Positions 8,338-19,486 are shown, numbered from the stretch's first letter. The stretch is 64,000 bases of DNA from Acinetobacter sp. A47 (GCF_000805455.1 NZ_JSUS01000064.1:62001-126000); one strand, 5' to 3'. The notes: generated by a model from the letters alone, not told the origin. Made by a program: numbers and translations.

Positions 8338-9334
8338 TTTATCTCTGATTTGGGTCGGTATTATTGGTCTGGGCGTACTGATCTATGTCATTCTTGACGG
8401 TTTTGATCTCGGTATCGGTATTCTGTTCCCGTTCATTAAAAGCAGCGAAGAACGTGATGTGATGATGAATACTGTCGCACCGGTCTGGGATGGCAATGAA
8501 ACCTGGATGGTACTGGGCGGTGCCGGCCTGTTTGCAGCCTTTCCGCTGGTCTACTCTACTGTATTGTCCGCTTTATATTTGCCTATTATCCTGATGGTCA
8601 TTGCACTGATTTTCCGGGGAGTAGCGTTTGAATTCCGTTTCAAGGCCAACCGTACCAAACCTTTGTGGGATCTGGCCTTTATCTGGGGTTCGATTTTATC
8701 CAGCTTTTTCCAGGGTGTGATTTTAGGTGCCTATATTCAAGGCATCCAGACCAGTAATGGTATTTTCTCCGGCTCGGGACTGGACTGGCTGACACCATTT
8801 GCCCTGTTTACAGGGTTGGGCGTGCTGGCCATGTATGCCGCTCTGGGATGTGGCTGGCTGATCATCAAGACAGATCATCAGCTGCAAGATCAAATGTATG
8901 CGCTCATGCCCAAACTGATTATTGTTTTGTTTGTGGTGTTTGCCAGCGTCAGTCTGTATACGCCGCTTACCCATCCTGAAATTGCCGCACGCTGGTTTGC
9001 CTTGCCGAACCTGATCTACTTCAGTCCGGTGCCAATTCTGGTGGTGTTATTTACTTTCCTTATATTAAAGGCTTGCAAACAGCGACAGGATTACAAACCG
9101 TTTATCTATACCTTAGCTCTGGTATTTCTGGCCTTTACAGGCTTTGTTATCAGTTTATGGCCGAACATCATCCCACCTTCTGTTAGCATTTGGGAAGCAG
9201 CAGCCCCTCACTCCAGCCAGAAGTTTGCGCTGGTCGGTGCCTTGATCCTGATCCCGATCATTATTGCCTATACCATCCTGTCCTACTGGGTATTTAGAGA
9301 TAAGGTACGGGTTGGAGATGCTGGTTATCATTAA
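8330..9334 (+). CDS. cydB: cytochrome bd ubiquinol oxidase subunit II
   Basis: Subunit II of the bd oxidase, 334 aa with about eight or nine membrane helices. The family signature at the N-terminus, YVILDGFDLGIGILFPF, and WDGNETWMVLGGAGLFAAFP are clear. The ATG at 8330 follows an AAGGAG site and overlaps the end of cydA, so translation is coupled. An upstream in-frame ATG at 8279 lies deep inside cydA and is unlikely. It pairs with CydA to form the heterodimer; it carries no heme itself in known structures. Confidence 0.95.
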   Translation: MIDLSLIWVGIIGLGVLIYVILDGFDLGIGILFPFIKSSEERDVMMNTVAPVWDGNETWMVLGGAGLFAAFPLVYSTVLSALYLPIILMVIALIFRGVAFEFRFKANRTKPLWDLAFIWGSILSSFFQGVILGAYIQGIQTSNGIFSGSGLDWLTPFALFTGLGVLAMYAALGCGWLIIKTDHQLQDQMYALMPKLIIVLFVVFASVSLYTPLTHPEIAARWFALPNLIYFSPVPILVVLFTFLILKACKQRQDYKPFIYTLALVFLAFTGFVISLWPNIIPPSVSIWEAAAPHSSQKFALVGALILIPIIIAYTILSYWVFRDKVRVGDAGYH

Positions 9335-9347
9335 GGAGCAGCCTTGC

Positions 9348-9470
9348 ATGAAAATAAAATCACGGCATTTAAGTTCAACACAATGGTTTATAATCTTGTG
9401 GCTTACCGGCTTTTTTGCACTGGCCCTCATTGCCGGCCTGTTTAGGCTGTTATTGATGCTTGCTTATTAA
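9348..9470 (+). CDS. DUF2474 family bd-oxidase mini-subunit
   Basis: A 40-aa protein with a basic N-terminus, a conserved-looking QWFIILWLTGFFALALIAG helix and a second hydrophobic stretch. Proteins of this size and pattern directly after cioAB/cydAB belong to the DUF2474 family, thought to be the small third subunit analogous to CydX. An AAGGAG site lies 11 bases before the ATG, and the gene starts 13 bases after cydB, so it belongs to the same operon. Confidence 0.8.
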   Translation: MKIKSRHLSSTQWFIILWLTGFFALALIAGLFRLLLMLAY

Positions 9471-9476
9471 AAAATG

Positions 9477-9509
9477 GATGGAATAGCTTTTACTCAAGGC
9501 TATTCCATC
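9477..9509. promoter_or_regulatory. 11-bp perfect inverted repeat before the MocR gene
   Basis: The arms GATGGAATAGC and GCTATTCCATC are perfectly complementary with an 11-base spacer. The repeat starts 6 bases after the mini-subunit stop codon and ends 3 bases before the preferred regulator start. It lacks a T-run, so it looks more like an operator or a translation-controlling hairpin than a terminator. Confidence 0.5.
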
Positions 9510-9512
9510 ATC

Positions 9513-10946
9513 ATGGATTTACCCGACTTTATGTATAAATCAGAACAGTTAGCACATAACCTGAAGCTTCTTATTGAAAATGGATCATGGAAGCCACACA
9601 GCAAATTGCCCTCCCTGCGGGAACAGGTGAAACGCTCAGGTTTTAGCCTGATTACAGTAATGAATGCCTATCAGGAACTAGAAGCACAAGGACTGATTTA
9701 TTCAAAAGAAAAGTCAGGCTATTTTGTGGCCGAGCAACCCAACAGCCAGATTCCACACGCCTATTCGGTCGTGTCGTTGAACCCTAAAATTGAAATCAAT
9801 TCACAGGTGTTTAAGTATCTCAAGTCTATTCAGTCCAAACAGGTCATCCCTTTAGGTTCGGCCTTTCCCGATAGCCAGTTGCTCTATCCACCCAAACTGA
9901 TGCAGATTATGGGCCAGCTGTCCCGCAACCGGCACAGCTATGACCAGACAACCAGCTTGCCACCGGGCAATTTAGCCCTGCGGCAACTCATTGCCCAACG
10001 CTACTGCATGCAAGGCATCCCTACCGATGCAGATGACATTGTCATTACCTCTGGCGGGCTGGAAGCATTAAACCTTTCCCTGCAAGCCATCACCCAGCCG
10101 GGCGATTATATTTTATTGCAGCAAACGATCTTTTACGGCGCATGGCAGGCGGCCGAACGTTTGGGCTTAAAGGTGATTACCATTCCTGAGCATCCGCAGC
10201 ATGGTTTTGATATCGAAGCCTTTGAGCAGGTCATTAAAAATTATCCGATCAAGGTATGCTGGTTCATGCTCAATGCCCACAACCCGATTGGCTTTACGGT
10301 AAGCGACGAGATCAAGTACAAGATCGCAAGATTATTACATGAACACCAGATTCACCTGATTGAAGATGATGTCTATGAAGAGTTGTTCTACGGCAACCAG
10401 AAACCTTTGCCAATGAAGTATTTTGATCAGCAAAATCTGGTACTGCACTGCTCTTCTTTTTCCAAGACTCTGGGGTCAGGTTTCCGTATGGGCTGGGTAT
10501 ATGCAGGCCAGTTTTCCGAACATATCCAGCATTTACAATTGATGAGTACCATCTCGGCCAATGCCCTGATCCAGAATGCACTGGTTGAATTTCTCTCACA
10601 TCATCATTATGAAAAACATTTAAGAACCCTGAGACGGGCACTGGAAAAGAATAAAAAGCAGTTTTTTCAGTATCTCAAACAGCATCTGCCAAAAGACTGC
10701 AAAGTCCATAATTACCCAAGCGGCTATTTTCTCTGGATACAGTTACCAGAACAGCTCAGCAGCATGGCCGTTTATGAACAACTTATCCGGCAACAGATTG
10801 GCGTTGCACCCAGCCCTCTATTTAATGTGCTGCCTTCACACCGGCATTTTATCCGCATGAACTGTTCCTTTGAGTGGACAGCACAAATTCAGCATGCGCT
10901 GGAATGCTTTATTCAGACCATTCAGCTTTTTTCCAGTTCGCGATAA
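9513..10946 (+). CDS. MocR-type GntR/aminotransferase regulator
   Basis: A chimeric regulator of the PdxR/MocR group, about 477 aa. It has an N-terminal GntR winged helix (about residues 10-75, with SKLPSLREQVKRSGFS) fused to a class I aminotransferase-like domain that binds PLP. The PLP lysine is K318 in SSFSKTLGSGFRMGW, and the NAHNPIGFT segment is the usual substrate/PLP loop. An ATG at 9474 is in frame but lies before the inverted repeat and has no ribosome site, so the ATG at 9513 is preferred. Known relatives control pyridoxal, GABA or amino-sugar genes; the target here is unknown. It is co-directional with cydAB. Confidence 0.88.
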   Translation: MDLPDFMYKSEQLAHNLKLLIENGSWKPHSKLPSLREQVKRSGFSLITVMNAYQELEAQGLIYSKEKSGYFVAEQPNSQIPHAYSVVSLNPKIEINSQVFKYLKSIQSKQVIPLGSAFPDSQLLYPPKLMQIMGQLSRNRHSYDQTTSLPPGNLALRQLIAQRYCMQGIPTDADDIVITSGGLEALNLSLQAITQPGDYILLQQTIFYGAWQAAERLGLKVITIPEHPQHGFDIEAFEQVIKNYPIKVCWFMLNAHNPIGFTVSDEIKYKIARLLHEHQIHLIEDDVYEELFYGNQKPLPMKYFDQQNLVLHCSSFSKTLGSGFRMGWVYAGQFSEHIQHLQLMSTISANALIQNALVEFLSHHHYEKHLRTLRRALEKNKKQFFQYLKQHLPKDCKVHNYPSGYFLWIQLPEQLSSMAVYEQLIRQQIGVAPSPLFNVLPSHRHFIRMNCSFEWTAQIQHALECFIQTIQLFSSSR

Positions 10947-10954
10947 AAATAAAA

Positions 10955-10988
10955 AAACGGCCTTAAAACATGTGTCTTAAGGCCGTTT
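10955..10988. terminator. bidirectional terminator
   Basis: A 12-bp stem (AAACGGCCTTAA / TTAAGGCCGTTT) with a 10-base loop lies between the convergent MocR and glutamate dehydrogenase genes. It is preceded by an A-run and ends in T residues, so it can serve both strands. Confidence 0.85.
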
Positions 10989-11004
10989 CAACAGTAAAGC
11001 CAGA

Positions 11005-12276
11005 TTAGCCCGGGAAAATACCGCGCTCTTTACGTGCTTTCAAGATACGCTCACAACCCAGAATAAAGGCCGCTGTACGTAAGGTACATTCTTTTTCGCT
11101 TGACTTGTGCCATACATCATTAATGGCCTGAACCATCAATTTATCCAGTCTTTCGTTAATTTCTTCCTCAGACCAGAAATAGCTCGACATATCTTGCACC
11201 CACTCGAAGTAAGATACGGTAACACCACCGGCGTTACAGATTACGTCTGGAACTACCGTGATGCCACGCTGTACCAGAATGTCATCCGCTTCCGGATAAG
11301 TTGGGCCGTTCGCACCTTCAAGAACCAGTTTTGCCGATAATTTTTTCGCACGCTCAACCGTGATCTGGCTTTCCAGTGCAGCAGGGATCAGGATGTCCAT
11401 GTCTACGCTCCAGAACTCTTCATCACTGATAGCCTGTGCGCCTTCAAACCCGCCAACACCCTGGTGAGTTTCCATGTACACTTTCAATGCAGCAAGATCA
11501 ATCCCTTCCGGATTGAAAATGGTACCGGTATGATCCTGAATCGTCACGATCTTGGCTTTTGAATCTGCAAACAAATATGCAGCTTCACTACCCACGTTAC
11601 CAAAACCTTGAACCGCAATTCTGGCACCATCTAAAGGCAGCTTGATTTTTTCAGCAACTTGCTGGCCCGTGATAAATACACCACGGCCTGTTGCCTTGAT
11701 ACGTCCTAAAGAACCGCCCAGGTGTACCGGTTTACCCGTTACCACACCCGTTACCGTATGACCCTGACCAGATGAATAGGTATCCATGATCCAGCCCATT
11801 ACGTTTGGATTGGTGCCTACATCCGGTGCCGGAATATCTTTTTGCGGGCCAATAATATGGCTGATTTCACTGGTATAACGGCGGGTTAAGCGCTCTAATT
11901 CACGTGGAGAGAGCTGACGCGGGTCAACACGGATACCACCTTTTGCACCACCGAATGGTAAGTTCAGTACTGCAGTTTTGATTGTCATCCATGCTGACAG
12001 TGCCATTACTTCATTTAAATCTACATCTGGATGATAGCGGATACCGCCTTTACCCGGACCACGTGACAAGTTGTGTTGTACACGATAACCTTCAAAATGA
12101 CGAATTGTGCCGTCGTCCATAACGATTGGCACGTCAACGATCAAAGCACGTTTTGGGCGCTTCAATGTGTCCACATATCCTTCCAGATTTTCCAGATATG
12201 GAGCAACACGTTCGATCTGCTCGAGGTAGGTTGCCCATGGACCGTCATTTTGAGAGACATAAGATAAATTAGACAT
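11005..12276 (-). CDS. gdhA: glutamate dehydrogenase, last gene of the hut operon
   Basis: A 423-aa Glu/Leu/Phe/Val dehydrogenase that oxidatively deaminates glutamate to 2-oxoglutarate and ammonia. The catalytic Lys is K112 in [10 protein letters not shown], the glycine-rich substrate motif KGGIRYH is at 76-82, Asp152 lies in PAPDVGTN, and the nucleotide fold has GFGNVG at 224-229. A good AAAAGG site precedes the ATG. It lies 32 bases after hutG in the same direction, so histidine-derived glutamate is probably oxidised by an enzyme made from the same transcript. A close paralogue of identical length is at 56089-57360. Cofactor (NAD or NADP) is not certain from sequence; the catabolic setting favours NAD. 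Confidence 0.93.
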   Translation of the reverse strand: MSNLSYVSQNDGPWATYLEQIERVAPYLENLEGYVDTLKRPKRALIVDVPIVMDDGTIRHFEGYRVQHNLSRGPGKGGIRYHPDVDLNEVMALSAWMTIKTAVLNLPFGGAKGGIRVDPRQLSPRELERLTRRYTSEISHIIGPQKDIPAPDVGTNPNVMGWIMDTYSSGQGHTVTGVVTGKPVHLGGSLGRIKATGRGVFITGQQVAEKIKLPLDGARIAVQGFGNVGSEAAYLFADSKAKIVTIQDHTGTIFNPEGIDLAALKVYMETHQGVGGFEGAQAISDEEFWSVDMDILIPAALESQITVERAKKLSAKLVLEGANGPTYPEADDILVQRGITVVPDVICNAGGVTVSYFEWVQDMSSYFWSEEEINERLDKLMVQAINDVWHKSSEKECTLRTAAFILGCERILKARKERGIFPG

Positions 12277-12308
12277 GTTTTAACCTTTTGATGAATTCAC
12301 ATGATCCA

Positions 12309-13229
12309 TCAATCAAATATGTAGTTAAAAATTATATAAGCGGCTAATTTGGCAGTTCTGCTGTCCAAATCAAACCGTGGATTACATTCCGCCACATCAA
12401 AAACTTTAATCTTTCCGGTTTCCTTAATGGCCTCTAGTAATGGGTCAAAAACTGATAAATCAATTCCTTTTACCGCAGGTGCGCTTACACCTGGAGCAAT
12501 GCTAGCACTAAATACATCAAGATCAACTGTAATATACAAATAGTCAACTTTTCCTGTAAAAGCTGTGATTTTTTCGATTAAAAACTCAACATTTTGCAGT
12601 TGTAATTCATAGTCATGGATGTAACTACAATTCAGCCGATCAGCCGTGTCAAAAAGTGCTTTGGTATTGGCGTGTTTTGCGACCCCGATACAAAGATAAT
12701 TGAACGGTTGCTGATGCTGGGCAGACAGTCGTGCTGCATTTAAAAAAGGTGTGCCGGAGGTGACTTGTTCGGCTTCACGCAAGTCAAAATGCGCATCAAA
12801 GTTGATAATGCCAATTTTCTTGTCAGGTTCATGTTGTTGCAGATACTGGAATAGCCCGGAGAAGCTGCCAAAGGCCACCTCGTGCCCCCCACCCAAAACA
12901 ATCGGCTTCATGCCCTGTTTTAAGCTACGTTCAACCTGGTCTGCCAGCTCTGCCTGCGCCTGTTCCAGTCGCCCATGATCACACACCACGGTACCCAGAT
13001 CTGCAATCGTGACTGGTTCATGTACGGGCAGGTTGGCCAGTTGCGCGCGAATCATGTCTGGTGCATCGGCTGCCCCCAGACGGCCCTTATTGCGTTTCAC
13101 GCCTTCATCGGAACTAAAGCCGATTAGAGCGTATGCAGCGTGCTGTTGCGTATTGACCACCTGATGGATACGTAAATGTTGTTCCCCGTCTCCATCGTGC
13201 CGTCCTTGCCATTTAAATGAATGATTCAT
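12309..13229 (-). CDS. hutG: formimidoylglutamase HutG
   Basis: A 306-aa ureohydrolase (arginase/agmatinase fold) that hydrolyses N-formimino-L-glutamate to glutamate and formamide, the last step of the four-enzyme hut pathway. Mn-binding residues are visible as H116 (GGGHE), D145, H147 and D149 (NFDAHFD) and D236/D238 (VDLDVF). The hut context separates it from agmatinase. The ATG has only a weak ribosome site. It starts 33 bases after hutI and is followed by gdhA after 32 bases. Confidence 0.93.
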   Translation of the reverse strand: MNHSFKWQGRHDGDGEQHLRIHQVVNTQQHAAYALIGFSSDEGVKRNKGRLGAADAPDMIRAQLANLPVHEPVTIADLGTVVCDHGRLEQAQAELADQVERSLKQGMKPIVLGGGHEVAFGSFSGLFQYLQQHEPDKKIGIINFDAHFDLREAEQVTSGTPFLNAARLSAQHQQPFNYLCIGVAKHANTKALFDTADRLNCSYIHDYELQLQNVEFLIEKITAFTGKVDYLYITVDLDVFSASIAPGVSAPAVKGIDLSVFDPLLEAIKETGKIKVFDVAECNPRFDLDSRTAKLAAYIIFNYIFD

Positions 13230-13262
13230 TTTAAATACCGCGTTTAAAAATAAGTTTTAAGC

Positions 13263-14468
13263 CTAGAGGGCAACTTCATTGCCATGCTGGATGATACGTT
13301 TTGGCAAATCGCCACCTAACCAGTAAACAATTTCTGATGGATGTTCGATGTCCCAGGCAACGAAGTCTGCCACTTTGCCCTGCTCCAGACTGCCATGCGT
13401 GTCTTGCAGCCCCAGTGCATGGGCAGCATGGATGGTGACGGCAGCCAGCACCTGCTCAGGAGTTAGCCTGAATAAGGTACTGCCCATATTCATCATTAGC
13501 CGTAACGACAAGGCCGGCGATGTGCCCGGATTTAAGTCACTCGACAAGGCAATGCGTACCCCATGTCGATGCAGACTGTCCAGTGGAGGGTATTGGGTTT
13601 CTCTTAAGAAATAGAATGCACCCGGCAATAACACGGCAACCGTTCCCGCCGCAGCCATGGCTTTTACGTCATCTTCTGTCATGAACTCTAAATGATCTGC
13701 CGACAAGGCCTGATAACGTGCAGCCAGACTTGAGCCGCCAAGCGCAGAAAGCTGTTCTGCATGTAGCTTGACCGGCAGGTTTAAAGACCGGGCTGTTTTA
13801 AAAACCCGTTCCACCTGAGCCGGAGAAAATGCCAGATATTCACAAAATGCATCGACTGCATCGACCAGACCTTCCTGATGGAGCTTTGGCAACATCTCAT
13901 TGCAAATATGGTCAATATAGGCATCACTTTGCTGCTGGTATTCAGGTGGTAGCGCATGGGCAGCCAGGCAGGTACTGCGGACGGTCATCGGCAAGGTGGC
14001 TGCAAGCTGACGGATGACACGCAGCATTTTACGCTCATTGGCATAGTCCAGACCGTAACCTGACTTGATTTCAATGGTCGTAACACCGTCCCTGAGCAGA
14101 CAGCTCACCCGTTTCAGTGCCGATGCCAGCAACTGCTCTTCGCTCGCTTCACGGGTTGCACGAACCGTACTGGCAATTCCGCCACCACTTGCGGCAATCT
14201 CGGCATAGCTGACACCTTGCAGGCGTTTCTCAAACTCCACACTACGGTTGCCGCCAAATACGCTATGGGTATGGCAATCAATCAGGCCGGGTGTTACCCA
14301 TGCCCCGTTCAGGTCGATGGTTTCAGTATAAGCATCGGCAGGAAGGTCTTTAAATGTTCCAATCCAGTGAATATGCTGTCCCTGAGTCACAATTGCAGCA
14401 TCTTCAATACTGGAATATTGACCATGTTGCATGGTGGCGATATGACAGTTTTTCCAAAGCTTTTTCAT
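13263..14468 (-). CDS. hutI: imidazolonepropionase HutI
   Basis: A 401-aa amidohydrolase that opens imidazolone-5-propanoate to N-formimino-L-glutamate. The metal-binding HTH pair is at H66/H68 in [12 protein letters not shown], and other conserved pieces are [16 protein letters not shown] and [10 protein letters not shown]. The length matches the family (about 400). A strong AGGAG precedes the ATG. An imperfect intercistronic hairpin lies at about 14487-14516 between hutT and hutI. Confidence 0.95.
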   Translation of the reverse strand: MKKLWKNCHIATMQHGQYSSIEDAAIVTQGQHIHWIGTFKDLPADAYTETIDLNGAWVTPGLIDCHTHSVFGGNRSVEFEKRLQGVSYAEIAASGGGIASTVRATREASEEQLLASALKRVSCLLRDGVTTIEIKSGYGLDYANERKMLRVIRQLAATLPMTVRSTCLAAHALPPEYQQQSDAYIDHICNEMLPKLHQEGLVDAVDAFCEYLAFSPAQVERVFKTARSLNLPVKLHAEQLSALGGSSLAARYQALSADHLEFMTEDDVKAMAAAGTVAVLLPGAFYFLRETQYPPLDSLHRHGVRIALSSDLNPGTSPALSLRLMMNMGSTLFRLTPEQVLAAVTIHAAHALGLQDTHGSLEQGKVADFVAWDIEHPSEIVYWLGGDLPKRIIQHGNEVAL

Positions 14469-14520
14469 TTAAAACTCCTCTCGCTGCCCAGACAGGATGG
14501 TTGCCTGAGCAGCTTGATGA

Positions 14521-15933
14521 TTAACTTTCCATCTCAACGTTTTGTTGCAAGGTCGGGTTTTCTGTTACTGTGCTGTGCTTGGGTTTTACCCAGATGGTAT
14601 AGGCAATCCAGAGTAATACCAGCCAGGTTGCACCGACATAAATTGCAGGTCGCGAGTCCGGGAAATATCCCATCATGGCCAAAATAAACAGCATGAATGC
14701 AATTGCAAATGCAGGAGCATACGGCCAGCCAATCACAGGGAAATCCAGCGCCTTGATTTCTGCCTTGGACAATTTACGGCGCATCGCAACCTGGGACAGC
14801 AAAATCATGAGCCAGACCCAGACCGTTGCAAAAGTCGCGATTGAGGCAATGATGATGAAGACATTTTCTGGAATCAGATAGTTCAGGACTACACCGATTA
14901 ATAGCACGCCCGCCATCACCACCACGGTCATCCAAGGCACACCGTTCTTGGAGATTTTCTGGAAGGCTTGTGGTGCCTGTCCACGGCTCGACATGCCATA
15001 CAGCATACGACCGGCACCAAATACATCACTATTGATCGCAGAAACTGCGGCAGTGACCACAACAATATTCAGGATCGTTGCGGCAGACTTAATTCCCAGA
15101 CTTTCAAAAATCTGTACAAATGGACTGCCCTGACTGCCAATCTGGTTCCATGGAAAAATCGACATCAGAACAAAGATTGTCAATACATAGAACAGCAGGA
15201 TACGGACCGGCACGGCATTGATGGCGCGTGGAATCGAGGTTTTAGGATCTTTTGACTCGCCTGCGGTCAGACCGATAATTTCAATCCCGCCAAAAGCAAA
15301 TACCACCACAGACAAACATGCAATCAGGCCGGAAATGCCATTTGGCATAAAGCCGTCATGAATCCACAAGTTTTGAATGCCCGTCGTAAAGCTACTATGA
15401 TCAGCATGAAAGCCATAAAACATCAGGCCAAAACCACCCAAAATCATGGCCACAATGGCCGAGACCTTGACGATGGAGAGCCAGAACTCAAGCTCGCCAA
15501 ACACTTTCACATGAATCAGGTTGATTGCACCCAAGAACATGATCAGGGACAAGATCCAGATCCATCTCGGTACATCGGGATACCAGAATCCCATATAAAT
15601 TCCGAATGCCGTGACATCGGCAAGCGCAACAATGATCATTTCAAAAACATAGGTCCAGCCTGTGGTAAAACCTGCAAGCGGGCCAATATATTGGGAGGCA
15701 TAATGGCTAAACGAGCCTGATACCGGATTGTGTACGGCCATTTCGCCGAGTGCACGCATCACGATATAAATTGCAATCCCTGCAACAATATAGGCAAGCA
15801 ATACGGATGGACCTGCCATTTTGATCGCAGTGGCCGAACCATAAAAAAGGCCTGTCCCGATGGCTGAACCCAATGCCAGGAAACGGATATGGCGGGTATT
15901 GAGTCCCCGCTGTAATGTGGCGTGTTGTGACAT
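14521..15933 (-). CDS. hutT: histidine permease, APC family (HutT/ProY type)
   Basis: A 470-aa amino acid permease with about twelve membrane helices, of the ProY/HutT branch of the amino acid-polyamine-organocation superfamily. The N-terminal signature ([14 protein letters not shown]) and the [13 protein letters not shown] motif are clear. The ATG at 15933 is chosen because GGAGATTATA precedes it; an in-frame ATG 16 codons upstream has no site. Its place between hutH and hutI makes histidine (or urocanate) the likely substrate, imported across the inner membrane. Confidence 0.88.
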   Translation of the reverse strand: MSQHATLQRGLNTRHIRFLALGSAIGTGLFYGSATAIKMAGPSVLLAYIVAGIAIYIVMRALGEMAVHNPVSGSFSHYASQYIGPLAGFTTGWTYVFEMIIVALADVTAFGIYMGFWYPDVPRWIWILSLIMFLGAINLIHVKVFGELEFWLSIVKVSAIVAMILGGFGLMFYGFHADHSSFTTGIQNLWIHDGFMPNGISGLIACLSVVVFAFGGIEIIGLTAGESKDPKTSIPRAINAVPVRILLFYVLTIFVLMSIFPWNQIGSQGSPFVQIFESLGIKSAATILNIVVVTAAVSAINSDVFGAGRMLYGMSSRGQAPQAFQKISKNGVPWMTVVVMAGVLLIGVVLNYLIPENVFIIIASIATFATVWVWLMILLSQVAMRRKLSKAEIKALDFPVIGWPYAPAFAIAFMLFILAMMGYFPDSRPAIYVGATWLVLLWIAYTIWVKPKHSTVTENPTLQQNVEMES

Positions 15934-15997
15934 TATAATCTCCAATCCTTGAGGAAATTTAGTTAGATTCGGCCACTCCATGTGACCGATTTATTGA

Positions 15998-17539
15998 TCA
16001 CACTTCAGACAGACTTGGTAATAGCTTTGGAAGGATAAGTTCGTTCAGGCAACCACTTGCGAGCAATTCGCTGGCTTGCTCGATATCGGGTGCAAAGAAA
16101 CGATCTTCACTGTAGTAAGGCACTTGGTCACGCAACACTTTACGCGCACGCTCAAGTTTTGGAGAACTCTTTAATCCTTCACGGAAATCAAGGCCCTGAC
16201 ATGCACCTAGCCATTCCACTGCAAGGATGCCACGAACGTTGTCAGCCATATACCACAAGCGTTTCCCGGCATTCGGCGCCATGGAAACATGGTCTTCCTG
16301 ATTTGCAGAAGTCGGTAAACTATCAACACTGGCAGGATGTGCAAGTGCTTTATTGTCACTTGCTAACGCAGCGGCTGTTACCTGAGCAATCATGAAGCCT
16401 GAATTGACCCCGCCATTGGCAACCAGGAACGGCGGCAACTGTGACATGTGACGGTCCATCATCATCGAAATACGACGTTCAGACAGTGAACCGATTTCGG
16501 CAATCGCCAATGCCAGATTATCTGCTGCCATGGCAACAGGCTCTGCATGGAAGTTACCCCCCGAAATCACATCGCCTTCTGCTGCAAATACCAACGGGTT
16601 ATCCGACACGGCATTTGCTTCGATTTCCAATACTTCTGCCGCCTGACGGATCTGGGTCAAACATGCTCCCATCACCTGTGGCTGGCAACGTAGAGAGTAC
16701 GGGTCTTGAACCTTGCTGCAATCTTCATGTGAATGTGCAATTTCACTTGATTCAGTCAACAGGTCACGATAGGCAGCAGCTACATCAATTTGACCACGCT
16801 GGCCACGCACTTCATGAATACGTGCATCGAATGGCGCACGCGAACCCAGCATGGCTTCAACGCTCAAACCACCACATACGGTTGCTGCGGCAAACAGGTC
16901 TTCTGCTTCAAACAGGCCACGTAATGCATAAGCGGTTGATGCCTGTGTACCATTTAGCAGTGCCAAGCCTTCTTTGGCTGCCAGTGAGATCGGTTCCAGC
17001 CCTGCAATTTTTAATGCTTCAACTGCCGGCAACCATTCACCTTTATAACGTGCCTTGCTTTCGCCAATTAAAACCAGAGACATGTGTGCAAGCGGCGCCA
17101 GGTCACCAGATGCCCCGACAGAGCCTTTTAATGGAATATGCGGATATACTTCAGCATTAATTAAAGCCAGCAACGCATCAATCACTTTACGGCGAATCCC
17201 GGAAAAACCACGTGCCAGACTATTGGCCTTAAGCAGCATGATCAGACGCACCATGGCATCATCCAGCGCTTCCCCCACACCTGCAGCATGGGAAAGCACC
17301 AATGAGCGTTGTAATTTTTCCAGATCTTCAGGTGCAATCTTGGTCGAAGCCAGTAAACCAAAGCCGGTATTGATGCCGTAAGCAGTCCTGCCTTCATTGA
17401 CAATTTTTTCCACACAGGCAACGCTGGCATTAATTGCCTCCGATGCACTGTCATCCAGTTTGACCTTGATTGGGTTGAAATAGGCTTTACGGAGATCGGC
17501 CAGAGTAAGTTTGCCGGGTTGAATTAAAAGTTCCATCAT
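15998..17539 (-). CDS. hutH: histidine ammonia-lyase HutH
   Basis: Converts L-histidine to trans-urocanate plus ammonia, the first step of the pathway. About 513 aa from the ATG at 17539 (AGGA upstream); an earlier in-frame ATG lacks a site. The self-processed MIO cofactor triad Ala-Ser-Gly is at residues 143-145 in [14 protein letters not shown]. Other conserved parts are YGINTGFG near the start and the QEDHVSM segment near residue 410. It is second in the operon after hutU, separated from it by a strong hairpin. Confidence 0.96.
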   Translation of the reverse strand: MMELLIQPGKLTLADLRKAYFNPIKVKLDDSASEAINASVACVEKIVNEGRTAYGINTGFGLLASTKIAPEDLEKLQRSLVLSHAAGVGEALDDAMVRLIMLLKANSLARGFSGIRRKVIDALLALINAEVYPHIPLKGSVGASGDLAPLAHMSLVLIGESKARYKGEWLPAVEALKIAGLEPISLAAKEGLALLNGTQASTAYALRGLFEAEDLFAAATVCGGLSVEAMLGSRAPFDARIHEVRGQRGQIDVAAAYRDLLTESSEIAHSHEDCSKVQDPYSLRCQPQVMGACLTQIRQAAEVLEIEANAVSDNPLVFAAEGDVISGGNFHAEPVAMAADNLALAIAEIGSLSERRISMMMDRHMSQLPPFLVANGGVNSGFMIAQVTAAALASDNKALAHPASVDSLPTSANQEDHVSMAPNAGKRLWYMADNVRGILAVEWLGACQGLDFREGLKSSPKLERARKVLRDQVPYYSEDRFFAPDIEQASELLASGCLNELILPKLLPSLSEV

Positions 17540-17569
17540 TGGCGTCCTGTTTTGCACTCTATTGTTCGC

Positions 17570-17607
17570 TTACGATGCGTTTTGCACAATTGCAAAAAGC
17601 ATCGTAA
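17570..17607 (-). other. intercistronic hairpin between hutU and hutH
   Basis: A 17-position stem with one mismatch and a 4-base loop fills the short hutU-hutH gap: TTACGATGC pairs with GCATCGTAA and TTTTGCA with TGCAAAA. No T-run follows on the minus strand, so termination is unlikely. It more likely stabilises the upstream hutU message or sets the hutU:hutH ratio. Confidence 0.6.
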
Positions 17608-17620
17608 TGTCCTTGTCTGT

Positions 17621-19297
17621 TTATTGGGTGATCATCGGCAAGTTCAGGCCTTGCTCTTTGGCACAGTTAATCGCAATGTCATAACCGGCATCGGCATGAC
17701 GCATAACGCCAGTTGCCGGGTCATTGGTCAGTACACGTGCAATACGAGCCGCTGCTTCATCGGTACCGTCGCAGACGATCACCACACCTGAGTGTTGCGA
17801 GAAGCCCATGCCTACACCACCGCCATGATGCAATGACACCCAGGTTGCACCACCAGCAGTATTTAATAACGCATTCAATAACGGCCAGTCCGATACAGCA
17901 TCCGAACCATCTTTCATTGATTCTGTTTCACGGTTCGGACTAGAGACTGAACCGGAATCGAGATGGTCACGACCAATCACGATTGGTGCTGAAAGCTCGC
18001 CACTACGCACCATTTCATTAAATGCCAAGCCCAGTTTTGCACGTAAGCCTAAGCCCACCCAGCAAATACGTGCCGGTAGACCCTGGAAGCTGATACGTTC
18101 ACGCGCCATATCTAACCAGCGATGTAAATGTTCATCATCTGGAATGAGTTCTTTTACTTTGGCATCTGTCTTGTAGATATCTTCCGGGTCACCTGACAGC
18201 GCAGCCCAACGGAACGGACCGATACCGCGGCAGAACAACGGACGGATATAGGCTGGAACAAAGCCCGGGAAATCAAAGGCATTTTCTACGCCTTCATCTT
18301 GTGCCATTTGACGGATGTTGTTGCCATAGTCAAAGGTTGGAACACCCATTTTCTGGAAATCCAGCATGGCCTGAACATGTTTCGCCATCGACTGTTTAGC
18401 CGCCTTAACCACAGCTTCTGGCTCAGTCTTGGCGCGCTGACGGTATTCTTCCCATGTCCAGCCAATTGGCAAATAACCGTTCAATGGATCGTGGGCACTG
18501 GTCTGGTCAGTGACCATGTCCGGACGTACACCACGACGGACCAGTTCAGGTAAAATTTCAGCAGCATTGCCATGCAGTGCAATCGAAACCGCCTTGCCTT
18601 CTTCGGTATATTTTTTAATACGCGCCAAGGCATCGTCCAGATCAGTGGCTTGCTCATCAACATAACGAGTACGCAAACGGAAATCGATACTGCTTTGCTG
18701 GCATTCGATATTGAGTGAACAGGCACCTGCCAATGTTGCAGCCAGAGGTTGCGCACCGCCCATACCGCCTAAACCGGCAGTCAGTACCCAACGACCTTTC
18801 AAGTCACCGTTATAGTGCTGACGACCTGCTTCCACGAAGGTTTCATAAGTGCCTTGTACAATGCCCTGACTACCGATATAGATCCAGGAACCCGCTGTCA
18901 TCTGGCCATACATGGCCAAACCTTTGGCATCCAGTTCATTAAAATGTTCCCAGTTGCCCCAATGTGGTACCAGGTTGGAGTTGGCAATCAAGACACGCGG
19001 CGCATCCTTATGGGTTTTAAATACACCTACTGGCTTACCCGATTGCACCAGCAGGGTTTCATCGGTTTCTAATTGTTTAAGTGTTTCAACAATCTTGTCA
19101 AAGCATTCCCAGTTACGTGCAGCACGACCGATACCACCGTAAACCACCAGTTCTTTTGGATTTTCTGCGACATCAGGGTCAAGGTTGTTCATCAACATAC
19201 GCAGTGGCGCTTCTGTTAACCAGCTTTTGGCATTGAGCTCGGTACCACGCGGTGCGCGAATTTCTACATCACGAAATTTTGTTGTCGTTGTTGTCAC
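17621..19297 (-). CDS. hutU: urocanate hydratase HutU
   Basis: Hydrates urocanate to imidazolone propionate using tightly bound NAD+. A GTG start at 19297 with AAGGAGTCCGATT upstream gives 558 aa, the normal family length; the longer frame reaching 19393 runs into the promoter and operator. The nucleotide loop [13 protein letters not shown] and the C-terminal [11 protein letters not shown] segment are clear family marks. It is the first gene of hutUHTIG-gdhA. A HutC-like operator lies about 70 bases upstream. Confidence 0.95.
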   Translation of the reverse strand: MTTTTTKFRDVEIRAPRGTELNAKSWLTEAPLRMLMNNLDPDVAENPKELVVYGGIGRAARNWECFDKIVETLKQLETDETLLVQSGKPVGVFKTHKDAPRVLIANSNLVPHWGNWEHFNELDAKGLAMYGQMTAGSWIYIGSQGIVQGTYETFVEAGRQHYNGDLKGRWVLTAGLGGMGGAQPLAATLAGACSLNIECQQSSIDFRLRTRYVDEQATDLDDALARIKKYTEEGKAVSIALHGNAAEILPELVRRGVRPDMVTDQTSAHDPLNGYLPIGWTWEEYRQRAKTEPEAVVKAAKQSMAKHVQAMLDFQKMGVPTFDYGNNIRQMAQDEGVENAFDFPGFVPAYIRPLFCRGIGPFRWAALSGDPEDIYKTDAKVKELIPDDEHLHRWLDMARERISFQGLPARICWVGLGLRAKLGLAFNEMVRSGELSAPIVIGRDHLDSGSVSSPNRETESMKDGSDAVSDWPLLNALLNTAGGATWVSLHHGGGVGMGFSQHSGVVIVCDGTDEAAARIARVLTNDPATGVMRHADAGYDIAINCAKEQGLNLPMITQ

Positions 19298-19365
19298 AAT
19301 CGGACTCCTTCCTTTGAGTTTGAACCAGCAAATTAATCTGCCTTTACTGTATAGCAATGTATTAA

Positions 19366-19378
19366 CTTGTATATACAT
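19366..19378. promoter_or_regulatory. HutC-type operator upstream of hutU
   Basis: CTTGTATATACAT contains the palindromic core TGTATATACA. The same core occurs upstream of hutC, the local GntR/UTRA repressor gene, and TGTATATACA-like sites are known HutC targets in pseudomonads. Direct repression of hutU, relieved by urocanate, is inferred. Confidence 0.7.
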
Positions 19379-19486
19379 CCATATACTACACAAAACTTTT
19401 TTATTGAAAAGATGCTTTTCTATCCTTTTATGAAAATAATTTACAAGCTTATGAAATAAATAGATTTATTTTTTATAGCCAATAAA

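Noticed and set aside
15358..15720. 120-aa plus-strand frame inside hutT
   Set aside because: It is the reverse strand of a well-supported permease; composition (many Gln, Asn, His) is typical of a shadow frame.
16441..17160. 239-aa plus-strand frame opposite hutH
   Set aside because: Full overlap with histidine ammonia-lyase, odd Pro/His/Leu-rich composition and no ribosome site.
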